A stretch of 64,000 nucleotides of DNA, taken from the NCBI RefSeq assembly GCF_002751875.1, contig NZ_NMZM01000012.1:24895-88894 (forward strand). Reading direction: 5' to 3'. Positions within the stretch are counted from its first letter, which is position 1. Every line of letters starts with the position of its first letter. The position numbers and the translations under genes are program-made. A model generated the notes under the pieces. It saw only the letters and a program-made list of their open reading frames with translations. It was not told the origin of the DNA and searched no databases. Shown here piece by piece: positions 1 through 9,642 of the stretch. This DNA comes from Oceaniglobus indicus (GTDB taxonomy: Bacteria; Pseudomonadota; Alphaproteobacteria; Rhodobacterales; Rhodobacteraceae).

Positions 1-2145
1 CAGGCGAAGCTCGCGCAATCGCTCGGGACGACCGTTGCCTCGATCCAGCCACTAGAGCGCGCGGGCGAGTTGGCAGGCGTGTCGATGTCCGGGATCGAGC
101 AGGCGACCAAGGACCTGACGCGGCGGTTGAGCCAGGCGGCCGCCGGGACCGGACCTGCTGCTGATGCACTGGACAGGCTGGGGCTATCGGCCAATGAGCT
201 GATCGCCCTGCCATTGGACCAGCGTGTTGGGGCGATCAACGCGGCCATTGAGGATTTCGTGCCAGTGGCTGAGCGCGCCGCTATCGCCGGGCAGCTGTTT
301 GGCGAAGAAGGCTCCATCGCAATGTCGCGCATCGACACCGCGACGCTACGCCAGGCGACCGAGGATGTGCTGGCCTTTGGCGTCGTGGTCTCCGAACAGG
401 ACGCCGACCAGATCGAGCGGACGAACGATGCGATCTCCCGTCTTGGCCTGATCTGGCGCAGCGTCTCGAACCAGCTGGCGGTGGCCGCCGCCCCGGCGCT
501 GGAGGCGGTGGCAAATGCACTGGCCAGCGTCGCGCGGACCACCGGGCCGCTGGGCATCGCCATTCGCGGGCTCTTTGACAATATCGGGCGTCTGACCACC
601 TATGCCGCGACCTTCGCGGGTCTCATGGCAGGCCGTTGGGTGGCGGGCATGGCGGCAGCTGCGTTGTCCGTGCGCGGGGTCGCCACGGCGCTGGTCATGT
701 TGCGCGGGGCGCTGATCCGCACCGGCATCGGCGCATTGATCGTCGGCGCGGGCGAGCTGGTGTTCCAGTTCACGCGTCTCATGTCGGGCGCAGGTGGCTT
801 CGGCGAGGCTATGGGCTTGCTCAAAGACGTCGCCGTCGAGGTCTGGAACCGGATATCGCTCAGCGCGGTCGCTGCATGGGCACGGGTGGAAAGCAGCTGG
901 GCCACAGCACAGGCCGGTATTTATGACGGGTTACAAACGGCGACGGACGCCGTGACCCGCTGGGCCAACGCCACGATCAACACCTTCGAGGGCGCGTTTC
1001 TGGCGGTACAGGCCATCTGGGGCGCGCTGCCGGAGGTGTTCGACCGGATTGGGACGCTCGCGATCAATGGCCTCGTCGAGGTGATGGAAACCGGGATTGC
1101 CGGGGTCACCGAGGCGATCAACACCGTGCTGACCCTTGGCGGGCGGCGGCCCGATTGGGCCATCGCAGCGCCGGATCTGTCGGCGTGGAAATCCGTCGTG
1201 CCCGAGGCCGTCGATCTGGGCGACCGAGCCCGCGCGGCCTACGACTGCGCCTTCGCGGATGATCCTTTCGAAGCGCCAGACCTCTTTGGCGGCATGGCCG
1301 AGGGCGCGCGCGGTCGGGCAGCGGGGTATTCCGAGGCGGCGGGGATGCTCTCGGACGCAGCCGCACGGCCCATGACCGCTTGGCAGGCCCTGCGCGACGC
1401 GATGCGCGGCAGCGATGAGGACGGTGCGGATGCGCTGACCGAAGCGACAGCCGCCGCCGACCGTCTGGAGGCCGCCCTTGGTGAGGCCGGAAGCGCTGCT
1501 ACAGATGCGGGAGCTGCGGCCGGAGCTGCGGCGGCGGCCGCGACACCTGACACCAATGCCGCCGCCACTGGCTGGCAAGCGATCACGGCGGCGCTGTCGG
1601 ATTACGCCAGCAAGGCCCGTGAGATTGGCGGCGATATCGGCCAGAGCCTGGTCGGGGCGTTCCAGTCGGCTGAGAACGCGGTGGGCCAGTTCGTGAAGAC
1701 CGGAAAGCTGGATTTCCGCGATCTCACCACTTCGCTGCTGGCTGATCTCGCCAAGCTGGCGGCGCGGCGGTTCATCTTGGGACCAATCGCCAATGCGCTT
1801 TCTGGCGCGCTTGGCGGCATTGGCGGCGGGATCTTCGCTGACATCCTGCATGCGGGTGGCATGGTCGGGGCTGCAGGGCAAAGCCGCATGGTTCCGGCGA
1901 TGGCCTTTGCCGCTGCGCCCCGGATGCATTCCGGCGGCGTCGCCGGTCTGCGTCACGATGAAGTCCCGGCCATCTTGCAGCGGGGTGAGCGGGTGCTGTC
2001 GCGTCGTGAGGCCCAGAGCTATGGCGGGGGTGGCGGTGTCAACGTCACCATCATGGCCCGCGACGCCGAGAGCTTCCGCCAATCGCGCACCCAAGTCGCC
2101 GCTGACATTGCCCGCGCGGTCTCGCTGGGCCGGAGGGGCATGTGA
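1..2145 (+). CDS. Phage tail tape measure protein (5' end outside window)
   Basis: The reading frame is open from the first base, so the gene starts upstream of the window; about 714 residues are visible. The protein would set tail length and take part in DNA ejection. What is seen: an alpha-helical Ala-rich body, long hydrophobic stretches around residues 215-265, a low-complexity Ala/Gly linker, a Gly-rich hydrophobic segment near residue 600, and a C-terminus with HAGG and HSGG motifs followed by LQRGERVLSRREAQ, typical of tape measure C-termini in lambda-like and alphaproteobacterial siphophages. It is followed directly by the DUF2460-DUF2163-NlpC/P60-megatron series. The equivalent gene in RcGTA (g11) is much shorter, so this is more likely a true prophage than a gene transfer agent. 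Confidence 0.85.
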   Translation, partial: QAKLAQSLGTTVASIQPLERAGELAGVSMSGIEQATKDLTRRLSQAAAGTGPAADALDRLGLSANELIALPLDQRVGAINAAIEDFVPVAERAAIAGQLFGEEGSIAMSRIDTATLRQATEDVLAFGVVVSEQDADQIERTNDAISRLGLIWRSVSNQLAVAAAPALEAVANALASVARTTGPLGIAIRGLFDNIGRLTTYAATFAGLMAGRWVAGMAAAALSVRGVATALVMLRGALIRTGIGALIVGAGELVFQFTRLMSGAGGFGEAMGLLKDVAVEVWNRISLSAVAAWARVESSWATAQAGIYDGLQTATDAVTRWANATINTFEGAFLAVQAIWGALPEVFDRIGTLAINGLVEVMETGIAGVTEAINTVLTLGGRRPDWAIAAPDLSAWKSVVPEAVDLGDRARAAYDCAFADDPFEAPDLFGGMAEGARGRAAGYSEAAGMLSDAAARPMTAWQALRDAMRGSDEDGADALTEATAAADRLEAALGEAGSAATDAGAAAGAAAAAATPDTNAAATGWQAITAALSDYASKAREIGGDIGQSLVGAFQSAENAVGQFVKTGKLDFRDLTTSLLADLAKLAARRFILGPIANALSGALGGIGGGIFADILHAGGMVGAAGQSRMVPAMAFAAAPRMHSGGVAGLRHDEVPAILQRGERVLSRREAQSYGGGGGVNVTIMARDAESFRQSRTQVAADIARAVSLGRRGM

Positions 2146-2206
2146 GTGCGACACCGCAAGTGGAAACCGGTTGTGGGGACCAGAGCACGAACGAAGGAGA
2201 GACTTG

Positions 2207-2833
2207 ATGGCGTTCCACGAGATCCGGTTTCCCGACAACATCAGCCGGGGCGCGCGCGGCGGGCCGGAGCGGCGGACGCAGATCGTCGAGCTCGCTTCCG
2301 GCGATGAGGAACGCAACGCCAGCTGGGCGAACAGCCGCCGCCGCTATGATGTCGCCTACGGCATTCGCCGCGCAGACGATTTGGCGGCGGTCGTGGCCTT
2401 CTTTGAGGCCCGCAACGGTCGGCTGCATGGATTTCGCTTCAAGGACTGGGGTGACCACAAGTCCTGCCTGCCCTCGGGAACGCCATCAGCCACGGATCAG
2501 GTAATTGGCACCGGCGATGGGACGATGACCGCCTTCCAGCTGGTCAAACACTACGCTTCGGGCACTCAGACCTGGACCCGGACGATCACCAAGCCGGTGG
2601 CGGGAACCGTGCGCATCGCGCTTGACGGCAACGCGCAGTCCTCCGGTTGGTCCGTCGACACCACGACTGGCGTTATCACCTTCGGCACCGCACTGGGCTC
2701 CGGCGTCGTTATCACCGCAGGCTTCGAATTTGACGTGCCCGTCCGCTTCGACAGTGACGCCCTCGATGTGACGCTCGACCTCGAGCGGCTCGGCTCCTTC
2801 ACCTCCATTCCACTGCTGGAGATCCGCAGATGA
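2207..2833 (+). CDS. DUF2460 tail protein (RcGTA g12-like)
   Basis: A 208-residue protein of the DUF2460 family, a distal tail component that in gene transfer agents and related siphophages sits between the tail tube and the hub. The N-terminus (MAFHEIRFPDNISRGARGG) and the internal GFRFKDWGDH motif near residue 80 are characteristic. The ATG at 2207 is chosen because GAAGGAGAG lies just upstream and the conserved N-terminus begins there; the frame stays open further upstream. The gene ends in an ATGA overlap with the following DUF2163 gene, indicating coupled translation within the tail operon. Confidence 0.88.
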   Translation: MAFHEIRFPDNISRGARGGPERRTQIVELASGDEERNASWANSRRRYDVAYGIRRADDLAAVVAFFEARNGRLHGFRFKDWGDHKSCLPSGTPSATDQVIGTGDGTMTAFQLVKHYASGTQTWTRTITKPVAGTVRIALDGNAQSSGWSVDTTTGVITFGTALGSGVVITAGFEFDVPVRFDSDALDVTLDLERLGSFTSIPLLEIRR

Positions 2834-3714
2834 AGACCCTCACCCCTGATCTTCAGGCCCATCTCGACGAGGGCACAACCACGCTGGCCTGGTGTTGGCG
2901 GATCACGCGGGCCGATGGCGTCACCTTCGGCTTCACCGATCACGACCGGACGCTCCGCTTCGATGGCACCGATTTTGAACCCGAGAGCGGCCTGACGGCG
3001 TCCGAGGTGCGTTCCGGCTCGGACCTGTCCGTCGATGCGCAGGACGCAGAGGGCGTGCTGACTTCGGACCGCATCACCGAGACCGACATTCTCGACGGCC
3101 GCTGGGACAACGCCGAGGTTGAGGTCTGGCGGGTGAACTGGGCGGACACCGGCCAGCGCGTCCTGCTGCGGCGCGGCGCCATCGGCCAGATCCGGCGCGG
3201 GCGGTTGGCCTTTGTGGCCGAGGTCCGGAGCCTTGCCCATGTGCTGGGGCAGACAGTCGGGCGGACGTTTCAGGCGACCTGCGATGCGGCGCTCGGGGAT
3301 GCGCGCTGCGGGGTTGATCTGAGCAACCCGGTCTACAGGGGCCTCGGGACAGTGACCAATCTCCAGCGCGACCGGGCATTTTTGGCAGCGGGGCTGGGCG
3401 GTTTCACCTTTGGTTGGTTCGCGTTTGGCACGGTGGAGTGGACCAGCGGGGCGAATGCCGGGCGGCGCGCTGAAGTGATCGCCCATGATGTCATCGATGG
3501 CGACGCGGTTCTGACGCTGCTGGAAGCGCCGGTGCGGCCCATTGCTGAGGGCGACGGCTTCGTTGTCCGCGCGGGCTGCGACAAGCGGATCGAAACCTGC
3601 GGCGCGAAGTTCGCCAATACCGCCAACTTCCGGGGCTTCCCGCACATCCCCGGCCAGGACACGATCCTGCGCTATGCCAACAAGGACGGTGGGCATGAAG
3701 GCGGTGTGTTGTGA
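2830..3714 (+). CDS. DUF2163 tail protein (RcGTA g13-like)
   Basis: A 294-residue protein of the DUF2163 (phage BR0599-like) family, a baseplate or hub component of GTA-like tails. The N-terminal segment with WRITRADGVTFGFTDHDR near residues 25-40 and the C-terminal Cys-containing stretch GCDKRIETCGAKF followed by NFRGFPHIPGQD are family hallmarks; the paired cysteines may form a disulfide or metal site. It overlaps its upstream neighbour by ATGA and its downstream neighbour by GTGA, so the three genes are translated as a coupled block. Confidence 0.88.
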   Translation: MKTLTPDLQAHLDEGTTTLAWCWRITRADGVTFGFTDHDRTLRFDGTDFEPESGLTASEVRSGSDLSVDAQDAEGVLTSDRITETDILDGRWDNAEVEVWRVNWADTGQRVLLRRGAIGQIRRGRLAFVAEVRSLAHVLGQTVGRTFQATCDAALGDARCGVDLSNPVYRGLGTVTNLQRDRAFLAAGLGGFTFGWFAFGTVEWTSGANAGRRAEVIAHDVIDGDAVLTLLEAPVRPIAEGDGFVVRAGCDKRIETCGAKFANTANFRGFPHIPGQDTILRYANKDGGHEGGVL

Positions 3715-4142
3715 ACGCAAATCCCGAGCGCGTCATCACCGCTGCCCGCAAATGGCTGGGCACGCCATACCACGACCAGGCCAGCCTGCGCGGCGTTGGC
3801 TGCGACTGTCTCGGGCTCGCCCGGGGCGTCTGGCGCGAGGTCGTCGGCCCCGAGCCATTCCCGATCCCACCCTATAGCCGCGATTGGGGCGAGACCGGCC
3901 CGCGCGAAGTGTTGGCAGAAGGGGCGCGCGCCATGATGATCGAAGTTTCGCCTGCAGAGGTCAGTCCCGGCGCGCTGATTCTTTTCCGCATGGCCCCTCG
4001 CGCCATTGCCAAGCATGTGGGCATCCTCACGGGGCCTGGCACCTTCCTCCACGCCTATGAGCGCCTTGGCGTGATCGAGGAACCGCTCACTCCCGCTTGG
4101 CGGCGGCGCATTGCCTTCGCCTTTCTGTTCCCGCAACCCTGA
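3711..4142 (+). CDS. NlpC/P60 family tail peptidase (RcGTA g14-like)
   Basis: A 143-residue NlpC/P60 cysteine peptidase that would open peptidoglycan locally during tail penetration. The catalytic Cys lies in the GVGCDCLGLARG motif near residue 31, and the catalytic His in AKHVGILTG near residue 103. The likely start is GTG at 3711, overlapping the TGA of the DUF2163 gene. It is located exactly where the g14 peptidase sits in the Rhodobacterales GTA cluster, directly before the megatron gene. No signal peptide is visible, as expected for a virion protein. Confidence 0.88.
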   Translation: MNANPERVITAARKWLGTPYHDQASLRGVGCDCLGLARGVWREVVGPEPFPIPPYSRDWGETGPREVLAEGARAMMIEVSPAEVSPGALILFRMAPRAIAKHVGILTGPGTFLHAYERLGVIEEPLTPAWRRRIAFAFLFPQP

Positions 4143-4151
4143 GGGTCTGAC

Positions 4152-7100
4152 ATGGCCAGTCTTGTTCTCGGTGCCGCTGGCGCTGCCATCGGCGGCAGCA
4201 TTGGCGGTGCGATCCTCGGCGTCAGTGCCTTTACCATCGGCGGCTTTGTCGGCTCCACCATCGGCTCGGTCGTGGACAGCTGGATCATCTCCTCGCTCGC
4301 CCCCACCCAGCGGATCGAGGGCGCGCGGATGGACAATCTGCGCATCACCTCAGCCACTGAAGGGGCTGTGATCCCGCGCCTTTACGGGCGCATGCGGATC
4401 GGTGGCAATATCATCTGGGCGACGGATTTCCGCGAGGAAACCAAGACCACTACGCAAGGCGGCGGCAAGGGCGGCGGCGGAGGTGGCAAGGTTCAAAGCT
4501 CCGAGTATTTCTATTTTGCCTCCTTCGCGGTGGCGCTCTGCGAAGGCCCGATTACCGGCATCGGCCGCATCTGGGCCGACGGTAAATTGTTGGACACCGC
4601 CGGTGTCACATGGCGCTGGTATCCGGGCGATGAAGCGCAGATCGTCGATCCGTTCATGTCGGCCAAGATGGGCGCGTCGGGCACACCCGCCTATCGCGGC
4701 ACCGCCTATGTCGTCTTCGAGGATCTGCCGCTGGGCGATTACGGCAACCGCATCCCGCAGATGAGCTTCGAGGTGTTCCGCCCGCTGGCGGACCCAGACA
4801 CGGCGGAGGGGCTGACCCGCGCCGTCACCATGATACCCGCATCGGGCGAGTTTAGCTATGCAACCGAAGGCATCCGCAGGGGCAGTGGCGGCGCGCAAAC
4901 GCCCGAAAACCTCAACGCGGTATCTGACACCGCCGACATGGTGGTGGCGCTGGACCGGCTGCAGGCCATGGCGCCGAAGGTCGAAAGCGTCAGCCTCGTG
5001 GTTGCCTGGTTCGGCGACGATCTGCGGGCAGGCACTTGCAAGGTGCGGCCCGGCGTCGAGGTCTTGGAGAAGACCACCACACCCGAGGATTGGTCGGTCA
5101 ACGGCGTCAGCCGCGCCAACGCTTTCCTCGTGAGTCGCGATGATCAGGAGCGCCCGGTCTATGGCGGCACGCCTGCTGATTTCGCCGTGGTCCAGGCGAT
5201 CAAGGAGATGAAAGCGCGCGGGCTGCGCGTGACGCTCTACCCGTTTATCCTGATGGATGTGCCTGCGGATAACACGCTGCCAAACCCATATTCCGACAAT
5301 GCCGCCGAGACCGGCCAGCCTGCGTTTCCATGGCGCGGGCGGATTACATGCTCGCCTGCTGCAGGCTACGCGGGCACCGTGGACAAGACCCCCACCGCTG
5401 CAAGTCAGGTCGCGGCGCTGTTCGGCACGGCCACACCGGCAAACTTCAGCGTCTCGGGTCAGTCGGTTTCGTGGACCGGGCCCTCCGGCAACTGGGGCCT
5501 GCGGCGCATGGTGCTGCATTACGCCCATCTCTGCGCGGCGGCGGGCGGGGTCGACGCCTTCCTGATTGGCACCGAGATGCCGGGGCTGACGACGATCCGC
5601 TCGGGTGCCAGCACCTATCCTGCAGTGCAGGCCTATCGGGATCTTCTCGCCGATGTCCGCTCGATCCTCGGGTCCAGCACAAAGATCGGCTATGCGGCGG
5701 ACTGGTCGGAATACTTCGGGCACCAGCCGGGCGATACCTCTGGCGACGTATTCTTCCACCTCGATCCGCTCTGGGCTGATCCGGAGATCGATTTCGTCGC
5801 GATCGACAACTACATGCCGCTGTCGGACTGGCGCGACGGGTTCGGGCACGCGGATGGTGAGGGGGCAAGCGCCATCGGTTCGAGCGAGCCCCCGAACGAA
5901 GGCTGGCCTGCGATCTACGACCGGGCCTATCTGCAGAGCAACATCGCGGGCGGAGAAGGCTTCGATTGGTTCTACGTCTCAGAGGCGGATCGCGCAGGCC
6001 AGATCCGCACCCAGATCAGTGATGGAGCGTTCGGAAAGCCTTGGGTCTTTCGCTACAAGGATCTGCGCAATTGGTGGTCCAACCCGCATTATAACCGTCC
6101 GGGCGGTGTGGAGAGCGCGACACCCACAGCGTGGGTGCCGCAATCAAAACCGATCTGGTTCACCGAGCTGGGCTGTCCCGCCATCGACCGGGGCACCAAC
6201 CGGCCCAACGTGTTTTTCGACCCGAAGTCGTCCGAGAGCATAACGCCCTATTTCTCGCGCGGCTGGCGCGATGATACGATCCAGCGGGCCTATCTTGAGG
6301 CCACCTATCTGTTCTGGGGCGATGCCGCGAACAACCCGGTGTCACCGGTCTATGGCGGGCCCATGGTGCATGTCCCCGAATGCGCCGCCTGGACATGGGA
6401 CGCGCGGCCCTATCCGTTCTTTCCCGAACTCACAGACGTCTGGACCGATGGCGCGAACTGGCGGCTGGGGCATTGGCTGAACGGTCGTCTCGGAGCCGTC
6501 GCGCTGGCCGCCCTCGTGCGCCACCTATGCCTGCGCGCCGGTATGTCGGAAAGCCGGATCGACGTCACAGGTCTCTGGGGCGCGGTGGAGGGCTACGCCA
6601 TCGGTGCGCTGGAGTCCCCGCGTGCCTCGATCACCACCTTGTCGCGCCACTTCGGCTTTGATGCGGTGGAAACCGAAGGCGTGATCCGCTTTGTGATGCG
6701 CGGCCGCGCTGCGGTGGCAAACGTGGCTCATGACGATCTGGTCGCCGCCCGAGAGGGGGATGTGCTGGAACTGACCCGCGCGCAGGAAACCGAACTGCCA
6801 CAGGCCTTGAAGTGGCAGGTGGCCCGCGCCGATGAGGATTACGACGCCGCCCTCGTCGAGGCGCGGCGCATCACCGTGGACACGACGCGCATTGCCTCAG
6901 AGTCCTTCCCGATGGCGGTGCCACCGGAGGAGGCCGAGCGCCGCTGCCGCCGGGCCCTGATGGAAGCGTGGACCGGGCGGGAGACCGCAGCGTTTCGCTT
7001 GCCACCATCACGCTTGGCGCTTGATCCGGCAGATGTCGTGACGCTGGCCCATGACGGACGGGATATCCCGCTGCGGCTGGTCTCCATCGCCGATGCAGAG

Positions 7101-8144
7101 GCTCGCGGCATCGAGGCCGTCCGTCAGGACCGCGAAGCCCATGATCTGCCACCCGGATCGCCCCGACCGTCGTCCGTCGTGTTCGGAGCGCCCGAAGTGG
7201 TGCTCATGGATCTGCCGCAACTGACCGAAGGCCAACCGCCGCACTGCCCTCTGATCGCCACACACGCGGTCCCGTGGCCTGGCGAGATGGCGGTGTTCCG
7301 CAGCCCGTCGATGGATGGGTTTGAGCTGTTGACCACGTTCGGCAGCCGCGCCCGCATCGGGACATTGGTCTCGGATTTCTTCGCGGGTCCGACCTCACGC
7401 TTTGATCTCGGCAATGCGCTGGTGGTCGATCTGCTGACTGGCACGCTGGAGGGCGTCACCGACCTCACGCTGTTCGGCGGTGCCAATGCGCTGGCCATCG
7501 AGAGCGCGCCGGGTGTCTGGGAGGTCGTGCAGGCGGGCGCTCCCGAATTGATCGCGCCGGGGCGCTACCGGCTGAGGCGCTTGCTGCGCGGACAGCGCGG
7601 TACGGAAGGTGCAATGGCCAATCCGGCACCGGCGGGTGCCCGGGTTGTGGTGCTGGATGAGGCTCTGACAACCTTGCCCATCGCGGAGGCCGATCTCGGG
7701 CTGCCGTGGAACTGGCGCATCGGCCCCGCGAGCCGCCCAGTCAGCGATGAGACCTATGTTGCCCGGAGCTTTGCGCCCGCAGGCGTTGGGCTAAGGCCCT
7801 TTTCCGTGGCCCATGTGGAGCAGCCATGGCGCAGACCGCGCACGCGCGGCGATCTGACGATCCGCTGGACGCGACGGTCCCGCGCTCTTTCCGCCGACAG
7901 CTGGGGCGCTGTGGAGGTGCCGCTGGCTGAAGAACTGGAAGCCTACGAGATCGAGATCCTTGATGGTGCAGAGGTCAAACGCACGCTGAGCGCGACTACG
8001 ACGAGCGTCATCTACACTGCCGCCCAGCAAACCGCCGATTGGGGTGCGCCGCTCGGGCTCGGTTCTACGCTCCGCATCAGCATCTATCAGCTCTCTGCCC
8101 TGATCGGGCGGGGGGCGGCCAAAACCATCACACTCCAACTCTGA
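4152..8144 (+). CDS. GTA-type tail hub/fibre 'megatron' protein with TIM-barrel-like domain
   Basis: A 1330-residue protein, close to the size of RcGTA g15. The order is a Gly/Ala-rich hydrophobic N-terminus (residues 1-45), an N-terminal hub region, a GTA TIM-barrel-like (glycoside-hydrolase-like) domain about residues 420-740 with WFTELGCPAIDRGTN near 660, then the phage-tail_3-like hub domain and a beta-rich C-terminus. It should form the tail tip that contacts the cell envelope. A Gly-rich loop (GGGKGGGGGGK) lies near residue 105. It starts 10 bases after the NlpC/P60 gene and is followed closely by the DUF2793 gene. The family and order are clear; which part binds the receptor is not. 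Confidence 0.9.
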   Translation: MASLVLGAAGAAIGGSIGGAILGVSAFTIGGFVGSTIGSVVDSWIISSLAPTQRIEGARMDNLRITSATEGAVIPRLYGRMRIGGNIIWATDFREETKTTTQGGGKGGGGGGKVQSSEYFYFASFAVALCEGPITGIGRIWADGKLLDTAGVTWRWYPGDEAQIVDPFMSAKMGASGTPAYRGTAYVVFEDLPLGDYGNRIPQMSFEVFRPLADPDTAEGLTRAVTMIPASGEFSYATEGIRRGSGGAQTPENLNAVSDTADMVVALDRLQAMAPKVESVSLVVAWFGDDLRAGTCKVRPGVEVLEKTTTPEDWSVNGVSRANAFLVSRDDQERPVYGGTPADFAVVQAIKEMKARGLRVTLYPFILMDVPADNTLPNPYSDNAAETGQPAFPWRGRITCSPAAGYAGTVDKTPTAASQVAALFGTATPANFSVSGQSVSWTGPSGNWGLRRMVLHYAHLCAAAGGVDAFLIGTEMPGLTTIRSGASTYPAVQAYRDLLADVRSILGSSTKIGYAADWSEYFGHQPGDTSGDVFFHLDPLWADPEIDFVAIDNYMPLSDWRDGFGHADGEGASAIGSSEPPNEGWPAIYDRAYLQSNIAGGEGFDWFYVSEADRAGQIRTQISDGAFGKPWVFRYKDLRNWWSNPHYNRPGGVESATPTAWVPQSKPIWFTELGCPAIDRGTNRPNVFFDPKSSESITPYFSRGWRDDTIQRAYLEATYLFWGDAANNPVSPVYGGPMVHVPECAAWTWDARPYPFFPELTDVWTDGANWRLGHWLNGRLGAVALAALVRHLCLRAGMSESRIDVTGLWGAVEGYAIGALESPRASITTLSRHFGFDAVETEGVIRFVMRGRAAVANVAHDDLVAAREGDVLELTRAQETELPQALKWQVARADEDYDAALVEARRITVDTTRIASESFPMAVPPEEAERRCRRALMEAWTGRETAAFRLPPSRLALDPADVVTLAHDGRDIPLRLVSIADAEARGIEAVRQDREAHDLPPGSPRPSSVVFGAPEVVLMDLPQLTEGQPPHCPLIATHAVPWPGEMAVFRSPSMDGFELLTTFGSRARIGTLVSDFFAGPTSRFDLGNALVVDLLTGTLEGVTDLTLFGGANALAIESAPGVWEVVQAGAPELIAPGRYRLRRLLRGQRGTEGAMANPAPAGARVVVLDEALTTLPIAEADLGLPWNWRIGPASRPVSDETYVARSFAPAGVGLRPFSVAHVEQPWRRPRTRGDLTIRWTRRSRALSADSWGAVEVPLAEELEAYEIEILDGAEVKRTLSATTTSVIYTAAQQTADWGAPLGLGSTLRISIYQLSALIGRGAAKTITLQL

Positions 8145-8154
8145 GGGCAATTTC

Positions 8155-9231
8155 ATGTCTGATACGACCACCAATCTGCTGCTCCCGTACATCCTGGCGG
8201 CGCAGGCCCAGAAGCATGTCACCCACAACGAGGCCCTGCGACTGCTCGACGGGCTCGTGCAGCTTTCTGCCCTCGACCGCGATCTGACAGCGCCACCGGG
8301 AAGTCCTGCCGATGGCGACCGCCATATCGTGGCCAGCGGTGCGACGGGCGATTGGGCGGGCTGGGACCTGAACGTGGCGCTGTTCACCGATGGGGCCTGG
8401 CTGCGCCTGCCGCCCCGGACCGGCTGGCGTGCATGGATCGAGGACGAAGGGCTGCTGTTGGTATACGACGGCTTAGAGTGGATCAGCACGACGCCTGCGT
8501 CGCTGCAGAACATGGCGCTCCTCGGGATTGGCACGACGGCGGATGCGTCGAATCCGTTCTCGGCCAAGCTGAACGCCGCGCTCTGGACGGCAAAGACCGT
8601 GGCCGAGGGTGGGACCGGCGATCTGTTCTACACCATGAACAAGGAGGCTGCGGGCGACGATCTCGGTTTGACGCTGCAGAGCGGCTTCGTGACGAAAGCG
8701 CTGGTGGGGCTGTTCGGCTCGGACAGGTTCCGCGTGGCGGTCTCCGCCGACGGCAGCGCCTTCTTCGACGGCCTTAGTGTGGACAACGCCACCGGCATCG
8801 TCCACCAGCCCCGCCTGCCGCGCTTCAAGGCCTGGACGAATTACGACAATTACGTGGGCGTCGGCACCTGGACGAAAATCGGGCTGAACAACACCGACTA
8901 CAACGATCAGGGCGCGTTCGACGCCGGGACAAACCTGTTCACCGCCCCAGCGGACGGGACCTACCTCTTCGGGGCGACGCTGCTCTACAAGGTCAATTCC
9001 AGCACTGCAGCCCGCATGCGCGGACGGCTGGTGCTGAACGGCGCGACCGACGTCCGGGGCTCCTACGGCGAGATTAGCGGCGCGCATGTCTCAGGCGCGA
9101 CCGCGCTCTGGCTGCAGACGATGGTGCCGTTAACGGCAGGCGATACCGTCGAACTGCAGGGCACCTTCCGCGCGCAGGAGGGGTACTTTGCCGCCGATCA
9201 GACCTCCCTTTGGGGCTGCAAGATCGGCTGA
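8155..9231 (+). CDS. DUF2793 tail protein with C1q-like C-terminus
   Basis: A 358-residue phage structural protein. The first ~125 residues match the DUF2793 domain common in rhodobacteral prophages (MSDTTTNLLLPYILAAQAQK, then AQKHVTHNEALRLLDG). The C-terminal ~130 residues look like a C1q/TNF-type jelly roll: FTAPADGTYLFGATLLYK, followed by alternating beta strands and a final WGCKIG. That combination fits a distal tail fibre or receptor-binding protein. The gene begins 10 bases after the megatron stop. The C1q-like reading is an inference from motif and strand pattern. Confidence 0.75.
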   Translation: MSDTTTNLLLPYILAAQAQKHVTHNEALRLLDGLVQLSALDRDLTAPPGSPADGDRHIVASGATGDWAGWDLNVALFTDGAWLRLPPRTGWRAWIEDEGLLLVYDGLEWISTTPASLQNMALLGIGTTADASNPFSAKLNAALWTAKTVAEGGTGDLFYTMNKEAAGDDLGLTLQSGFVTKALVGLFGSDRFRVAVSADGSAFFDGLSVDNATGIVHQPRLPRFKAWTNYDNYVGVGTWTKIGLNNTDYNDQGAFDAGTNLFTAPADGTYLFGATLLYKVNSSTAARMRGRLVLNGATDVRGSYGEISGAHVSGATALWLQTMVPLTAGDTVELQGTFRAQEGYFAADQTSLWGCKIG

Positions 9232-9263
9232 AATCTTACCGCAGATCATCGAAAGAAATTTCC

Positions 9264-9572
9264 ATGACAGACCGAAACTCCCTCGCGCAGGAGGTCGGCA
9301 CGGCCTTCCGCGACCATGGCCTGACCGCCGCGATCACAGCCCTGATCGGCGGCACCATCGCCCTGTTGGCCTCCGTGGCGCGCAAGGCCTTCACCAACGA
9401 CGCCATGCTCGCCCGGCTTGACCGCGAACTGTTGGCCGAGCGCAACCGCATCGAGCGTCAGCGCGCCGAGGACCGCAAGACCGACGCCGAACGGCTGGCA
9501 CGGATTGAAGCCGACATCCGCGCCATGCGCGCCCTGATGTTCGAGGCGTTCCAGCGCGGTGGCGGCGACTGA
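9264..9572 (+). CDS. Small phage membrane protein with coiled coil (possible holin-like)
   Basis: A 102-residue protein with one transmembrane segment (about residues 18-38, AITALIGGTIALLASVARKA) followed by a charged, helical, probably coiled-coil tail rich in Arg/Glu (residues 50-90). The ATG at 9264 is preferred over the longer frame because it leaves a compact protein starting MTDRNSLAQEV. Its place just before an M15 peptidase fits a lysis module with holin and endolysin, but no sequence motif proves holin activity; it could equally be a tail-associated or anchor protein. Confidence 0.55.
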   Translation: MTDRNSLAQEVGTAFRDHGLTAAITALIGGTIALLASVARKAFTNDAMLARLDRELLAERNRIERQRAEDRKTDAERLARIEADIRAMRALMFEAFQRGGGD

Positions 9573-9603
9573 CAATCCGCGCTCATCATCGACCCTTACC
9601 CCG

Positions 9604-9625
9604 ACCGCCTCTGTGGCGGTTTTTT
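9604..9625 (+). terminator. Rho-independent terminator
   Basis: ACCGCC, a five-base loop, GGCGGT, then a run of six T: a short GC-rich hairpin with U-tract between the small membrane protein and the M15 peptidase. It would end most tail-operon transcripts before the peptidase gene, which therefore may need read-through or its own promoter. Confidence 0.75.
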
Positions 9626-9642
9626 CGTTTCCGGAGGACACC

